Shown here one piece after another: positions 60,979 to 64,000 of a stretch of 64,000 nt of DNA. The position numbers and the translations under genes were made by a program. The stretch spans positions 1 through 64,000 of the forward strand of contig NZ_JAHESC010000034.1 of the NCBI RefSeq assembly GCF_018598185.1. The letters run 5' to 3'. A model generated the notes under the pieces. That model had not been told where the DNA came from. It saw only the letters and a program-made list of their open reading frames with translations, and ran no database searches. The stretch comes from Dawidia soli (GTDB taxonomy: Bacteria; Bacteroidota; Bacteroidia; Cytophagales; Cyclobacteriaceae). Within the stretch, counting starts at the first letter, position 1. Each line of letters opens with the position of its first letter.

Positions 60979-61863
60979 ATGAACACTTTGATGAATTATA
61001 CCTCTATACAGGCCGCGCTCACGCGCGGTGCGTGGCTGTTGTGCCTGGCGCTGGTGTTTACCGTGGCGGGCTGCCGGGAGGAAGATGAAGACCTCGACGT
61101 TTCGTTCCTGGATCCAAGCCAGGAAGCACGCACGGCGGTAGACCTGTGGTTGCAGGAGCACTACACGGCGCCGTACAACATTGCGGTGGACTATAAATGG
61201 ACGCCGTTTGAGCTGCCGAACAACAAGGTGCTGGTGCCGGTGAAGGAAGACAAGGTGATCCCCGTCATGGAGGTGATCCGCAAGACGTGGATCGAGCCTT
61301 ATGTGGCCAAGGCCGGCGAGGCGTTTATCAAGACGCACGCGCCCAAGCAGTTTGTGCTGGTGGGGAGCGCCGAGTATAACAACGACGGCACGATGGTGCT
61401 GGGGGAAGCCGAGTCGGGGCGCAAAGTGACGCTCTTTGTGATCAACGACTTTCAGAAAACCAATGTGCCGGCGGTGAAGCAGATGCTGCACACCATCCAC
61501 CACGAGTTCGCCCACATTCTGCACCAGACGATTTTGTACCCGCGCGAGTTCAAGCAGATCACTCCTTCGGGGTATACGGCCACGTGGTACAACACGCCGG
61601 ATGAAACGGCCTGGTCGCTGGGCTTTATCACGCCGTATGCGCGGGCCAGCACCGACGAGGACTTTGTGGAGATGATCTCGACGATGCTGGTAGAAGGTAA
61701 AGAAGGATATGAGGCGATCGTGGCCAAGGCTTCGCCGGAGGCCCAGGCGTTGCTGCGGCGGAAAGAAGCGTTTGTGGTGGCGTACTTCAAGGAGTCGTGG
61801 AATATCGATTTTGCTGCCTTGCAGGCGGCTACGCAGCAGGCCATTGCGGCAGCGACAAAATGA
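60979..61863 (+). CDS. SusCD-associated zinc metallohydrolase lipoprotein (HExxH)
   Basis: 294 residues; lipobox VFTVAGC after a signal sequence of about 30 residues. The zinc motif HEFAH is at about residues 175-179 (LHTIHHEFAHILHQ), with a further Glu-rich region downstream (DEDFVEMISTMLVEGKEGYE) that may supply the third ligand. This matches the family of substrate-import-associated zinc metallohydrolase lipoproteins found in SusC-SusD operons. It probably trims a peptide-like substrate at the surface or in the periplasm. It starts 5 bp after SusD; ATG 60991 is an alternative start. Confidence 0.9.
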   Translation: MNTLMNYTSIQAALTRGAWLLCLALVFTVAGCREEDEDLDVSFLDPSQEARTAVDLWLQEHYTAPYNIAVDYKWTPFELPNNKVLVPVKEDKVIPVMEVIRKTWIEPYVAKAGEAFIKTHAPKQFVLVGSAEYNNDGTMVLGEAESGRKVTLFVINDFQKTNVPAVKQMLHTIHHEFAHILHQTILYPREFKQITPSGYTATWYNTPDETAWSLGFITPYARASTDEDFVEMISTMLVEGKEGYEAIVAKASPEAQALLRRKEAFVVAYFKESWNIDFAALQAATQQAIAAATK

Positions 61864-61888
61864 TCAAACAGACGATTTAAGACTATAC

Positions 61889-63202
61889 ATGAAAAAGATA
61901 TTTTACTTCTTATTGTTCTTGTCGGTGGTGGCCGGCTGTCGTGACGAAGACGACACGGCGTTGCTCGGCCGCCCCGAGGACCGGACCCGGGAGATGCTGG
62001 CGGCGTACCGTGCCCAGCTGCTCGACAGTCCCTATGGCTGGAAGGGGTATGTGTTCCCCGGGTTGGGCGGTGGCTTTAGTTTTCTGTTCGAGTTTTCGGA
62101 TGAAGGCCGTGTGACCATGCTGGCCGACATCAACCGCGACTGCGCCACCGAGCCGTATGAGAGCTCGTTCCGCCTGGAGGCGGTGCAGCGGCCTTCGCTG
62201 TTCTTTGATACCTATTCGTATCTGCACATCCTGTCGGATCCCAACCCGGATACGCTGGGCGGTGTGTTGGGGCAGGGGTTGCTGTCGGACTTCGAGTTTG
62301 CGTTCGAGTCGACGCACGGCGATACGCTTTATCTCAAAGGCAACCAGCACGGTACGCCGCTGGTGATGATCAAGGCCACGCAGGCGGAGGCGCAGGAGTT
62401 TCACGACGGCGCATTGCAGACGACGGCCGATGCCGTGAACAAGTATAGCGAGGCCAACCCGTTTGTATACATCCAGTCGAACGACGGCAAGCGTCTCAAT
62501 ACGAGCTTCAACCACGATGCGAAGAAGTTTTCGCTGTCGTTCAAGCAGGGCGATACGCTGAACATCCGTTCGGCGCCCTTCGGGTATACGCCAAAGGGCC
62601 TCTACCTGCAGCGACCGCTGCAATACCGGAACATTGTTTTTCAGGAAGTATTCTTTGACGCGGCGCAACGCACATACTACATCCTGGTGAACGGCACGCG
62701 CACGGATCTGCGCGCGGCGGCGGACCCGGTACTGCCGCTCCACCTTTTCCTGGGGGTAGACTTTTCCGTGATCTCCGTGCCGCCCAAGCAGATCGACGGA
62801 TGGTCGCAGACGTTCAAGACGATCGGCGACGCCATGGCCAATGCCTTCTTAAACGCGGGGCTGGGGCTGAGCTACATGGAGTTTGACTTCAATGCCGAGA
62901 ATAAGACCCTGAACTACAACGTATACTTCAAGGCGCTGTCCACCGGGCAGTATTATGTGGCGCAGTATCCGTATACATACACCAAGTCGGCGGACGGGGT
63001 GTTTAAATTCGCGCCCTATGACGAGGCCAACGGCAACGCCGAATACATCCGGCCCGTGACAGAACCCCTGCTGTTCTATTTTGAAAATTATCGCTTCCGC
63101 ATGGAGTACCTCAAGACCGACCAGGGATATGTGGGCCAGATGAAATGCGTGGAGAATCCCGCGATGTATTTCTCCGGAAACTTTGGAAGCGCCTTCAACT
63201 AA
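61889..63202 (+). CDS. DUF4302-type lipoprotein
   Basis: 437 residues from MKKIFYFLLFLSVVAGCRDE; a longer frame overlaps the zinc hydrolase and is rejected. The lipobox is SVVAGC. The DUF4302 signature includes YRAQLLDSPYGWKGYVFPGL near residue 40 and a repeated strand region (FEFSDEGRVTMLADIN, DTLYLKGNQHGTPLVMIKA). It is a beta-rich surface lipoprotein always seen in SusCD-type operons; its function is unknown. It follows the zinc hydrolase by 25 bp. Confidence 0.85.
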   Translation: MKKIFYFLLFLSVVAGCRDEDDTALLGRPEDRTREMLAAYRAQLLDSPYGWKGYVFPGLGGGFSFLFEFSDEGRVTMLADINRDCATEPYESSFRLEAVQRPSLFFDTYSYLHILSDPNPDTLGGVLGQGLLSDFEFAFESTHGDTLYLKGNQHGTPLVMIKATQAEAQEFHDGALQTTADAVNKYSEANPFVYIQSNDGKRLNTSFNHDAKKFSLSFKQGDTLNIRSAPFGYTPKGLYLQRPLQYRNIVFQEVFFDAAQRTYYILVNGTRTDLRAAADPVLPLHLFLGVDFSVISVPPKQIDGWSQTFKTIGDAMANAFLNAGLGLSYMEFDFNAENKTLNYNVYFKALSTGQYYVAQYPYTYTKSADGVFKFAPYDEANGNAEYIRPVTEPLLFYFENYRFRMEYLKTDQGYVGQMKCVENPAMYFSGNFGSAFN

Positions 63203-63211
63203 CGAATCTTT

Positions 63212-64000
63212 ATGCATACGGATATATATTCTATTTTCTCCATGCTGCGGGTGCCGGTGCGGCGACTTGCCGTCGGCCTTGTGGCTGTTGCCTCGCTCGC
63301 GGCGTGTAGCAACGATGAGGACATGACGATCCCGGTTACGCCTTCGTATAGTGACCCGGAGGAAAACCTGGCAGCGTTCAAGCAACAGCTGGAAGCTGCG
63401 CCCGAAGGATGGGAGGCTACGTTGCGGCCGCTGACGGGCAAGGTGTATACATTGTTCCTGACGTTGGGCGGGGGTGAGGTGACGCTCTATGCCGACACCG
63501 ATACCACCGCGGCGCAGACGCCGAGTCATTCGCCTTATTCGGTGGAGCTGACACAGACGGTGAATCCGTCGCTGGTATTTGCCGACGGCTCGAACCTGGC
63601 GCGCGTGCCCGGCGGCAAGAACCCCGGTGTCGACAAGGCCTATAGCTACTCGTTTACGCGGGGCGATACGCTCTACCTGCGGGGCAACCAATACGGTGAT
63701 GAGCTGCGCTTGGTAAAGGCCAGCGCGGGCACGCGTGCCGCGTATGAGGGCCGTGCGCTGCGCAACGCTATGAAGTCGGTGTCGGGATACCTGGCTGCGG
63801 TGCACTACCTGTACCTGCAGCCTTCGCCGGACCTGTTGATCCAGTTTGCGGTGAACCCGGCTACACGCGGGGTGTATATCACGTACCTGCAGGGGCACGA
63901 CGTAAAGTTCTTTGGCAGTGACTATGCGTACGCACCCGGGGGAATGCGCTTGAAGAGCCCCTTCTCCGTGGCGGGGAATACTTTACAAGACGTGGCATGG
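63212..64000 (+). CDS. Second DUF4302-like lipoprotein (cut by window end)
   Basis: At least 263 residues; the frame is open at the window edge. Lipobox VASLAAC after a signal sequence (start MHTDIYSIF or MLRVPVRRLAV). It resembles the preceding protein: FKQQLEAAPEGWEATLRPL matches YRAQLLDSPYGWKGYVFPG, and GDTLYLRGNQYGDELRLVKA matches GDTLYLKGNQHGTPLVMIKA. It is therefore a tandem paralogue in the same operon, 9 bp downstream of it. The 3' end cannot be seen. Confidence 0.8.
   Translation, partial: MHTDIYSIFSMLRVPVRRLAVGLVAVASLAACSNDEDMTIPVTPSYSDPEENLAAFKQQLEAAPEGWEATLRPLTGKVYTLFLTLGGGEVTLYADTDTTAAQTPSHSPYSVELTQTVNPSLVFADGSNLARVPGGKNPGVDKAYSYSFTRGDTLYLRGNQYGDELRLVKASAGTRAAYEGRALRNAMKSVSGYLAAVHYLYLQPSPDLLIQFAVNPATRGVYITYLQGHDVKFFGSDYAYAPGGMRLKSPFSVAGNTLQDVAW

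Overview
The window looks like chromosomal DNA of a Bacteroidota, probably of the Cytophagales. The evidence is three SusC/SusD outer-membrane uptake pairs, a type IX secretion (gliding-type) sorting domain, many short-lipobox lipoproteins, and TAnnTTTG-type promoter boxes in place of Shine-Dalgarno sites. No rRNA, tRNA or CRISPR array was seen. The first 23 bases match the Nextera/Tn5 sequencing adapter at 21 of 23 positions, so the window probably begins at a contig end.

Layout. 129-7597 (minus) is a SusC-SusD operon with two PKD/YWTD-propeller lipoproteins and a secreted cyanophycinase, which suggests cyanophycin or peptide scavenging. 7925-8375 is an array of about 67-bp double-hairpin repeats, with a second cluster at 35260-35640. 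8562-13484 carries a DUF3857/transglutaminase membrane protein, an unrecognised conserved protein and lgt. 13486-25696 is an AT-rich accessory island: 5'-truncated LamG-Rhs toxin C-termini, toxin tails, small immunity-type genes (Imm11, HEAT, membrane proteins), an IS3 remnant, a macro-domain fragment and internal duplications. It reads as a store or graveyard of polymorphic-toxin tip/immunity cassettes inserted directly behind lgt. 25883-31867 has an epimerase, a Crp-type regulator, a second DUF3857/transglutaminase paralogue, another toxin-tail/immunity remnant (30237-31242) and a GDSL esterase. 31951-35186 is a YbbA/YbbP-type ABC transporter divergent from the esterase.

35681-41030 holds DUF2911 and DUF1223 proteins and a large secreted SBBP/PKD protein with a T9SS type B sorting domain. 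41019-54599 is a GH13 amylase divergent from a SusC-SusD pair, with a LacI-type palindrome between them, a strong terminator after SusD, and two tandem FG-GAP/ASPIC lipoproteins. 54868-64000 is a FecR anti-sigma protein followed by an operon of STN-domain SusC, SusD, an HExxH zinc lipoprotein and two DUF4302-type lipoproteins, the last cut by the window edge.

The housekeeping and uptake parts are GC-rich and tightly packed. The cassette regions are AT-rich, frameshifted and internally duplicated. The toxin-tip/immunity island is the most unusual part. Whether an intact Rhs parent gene exists elsewhere in the genome cannot be seen here.
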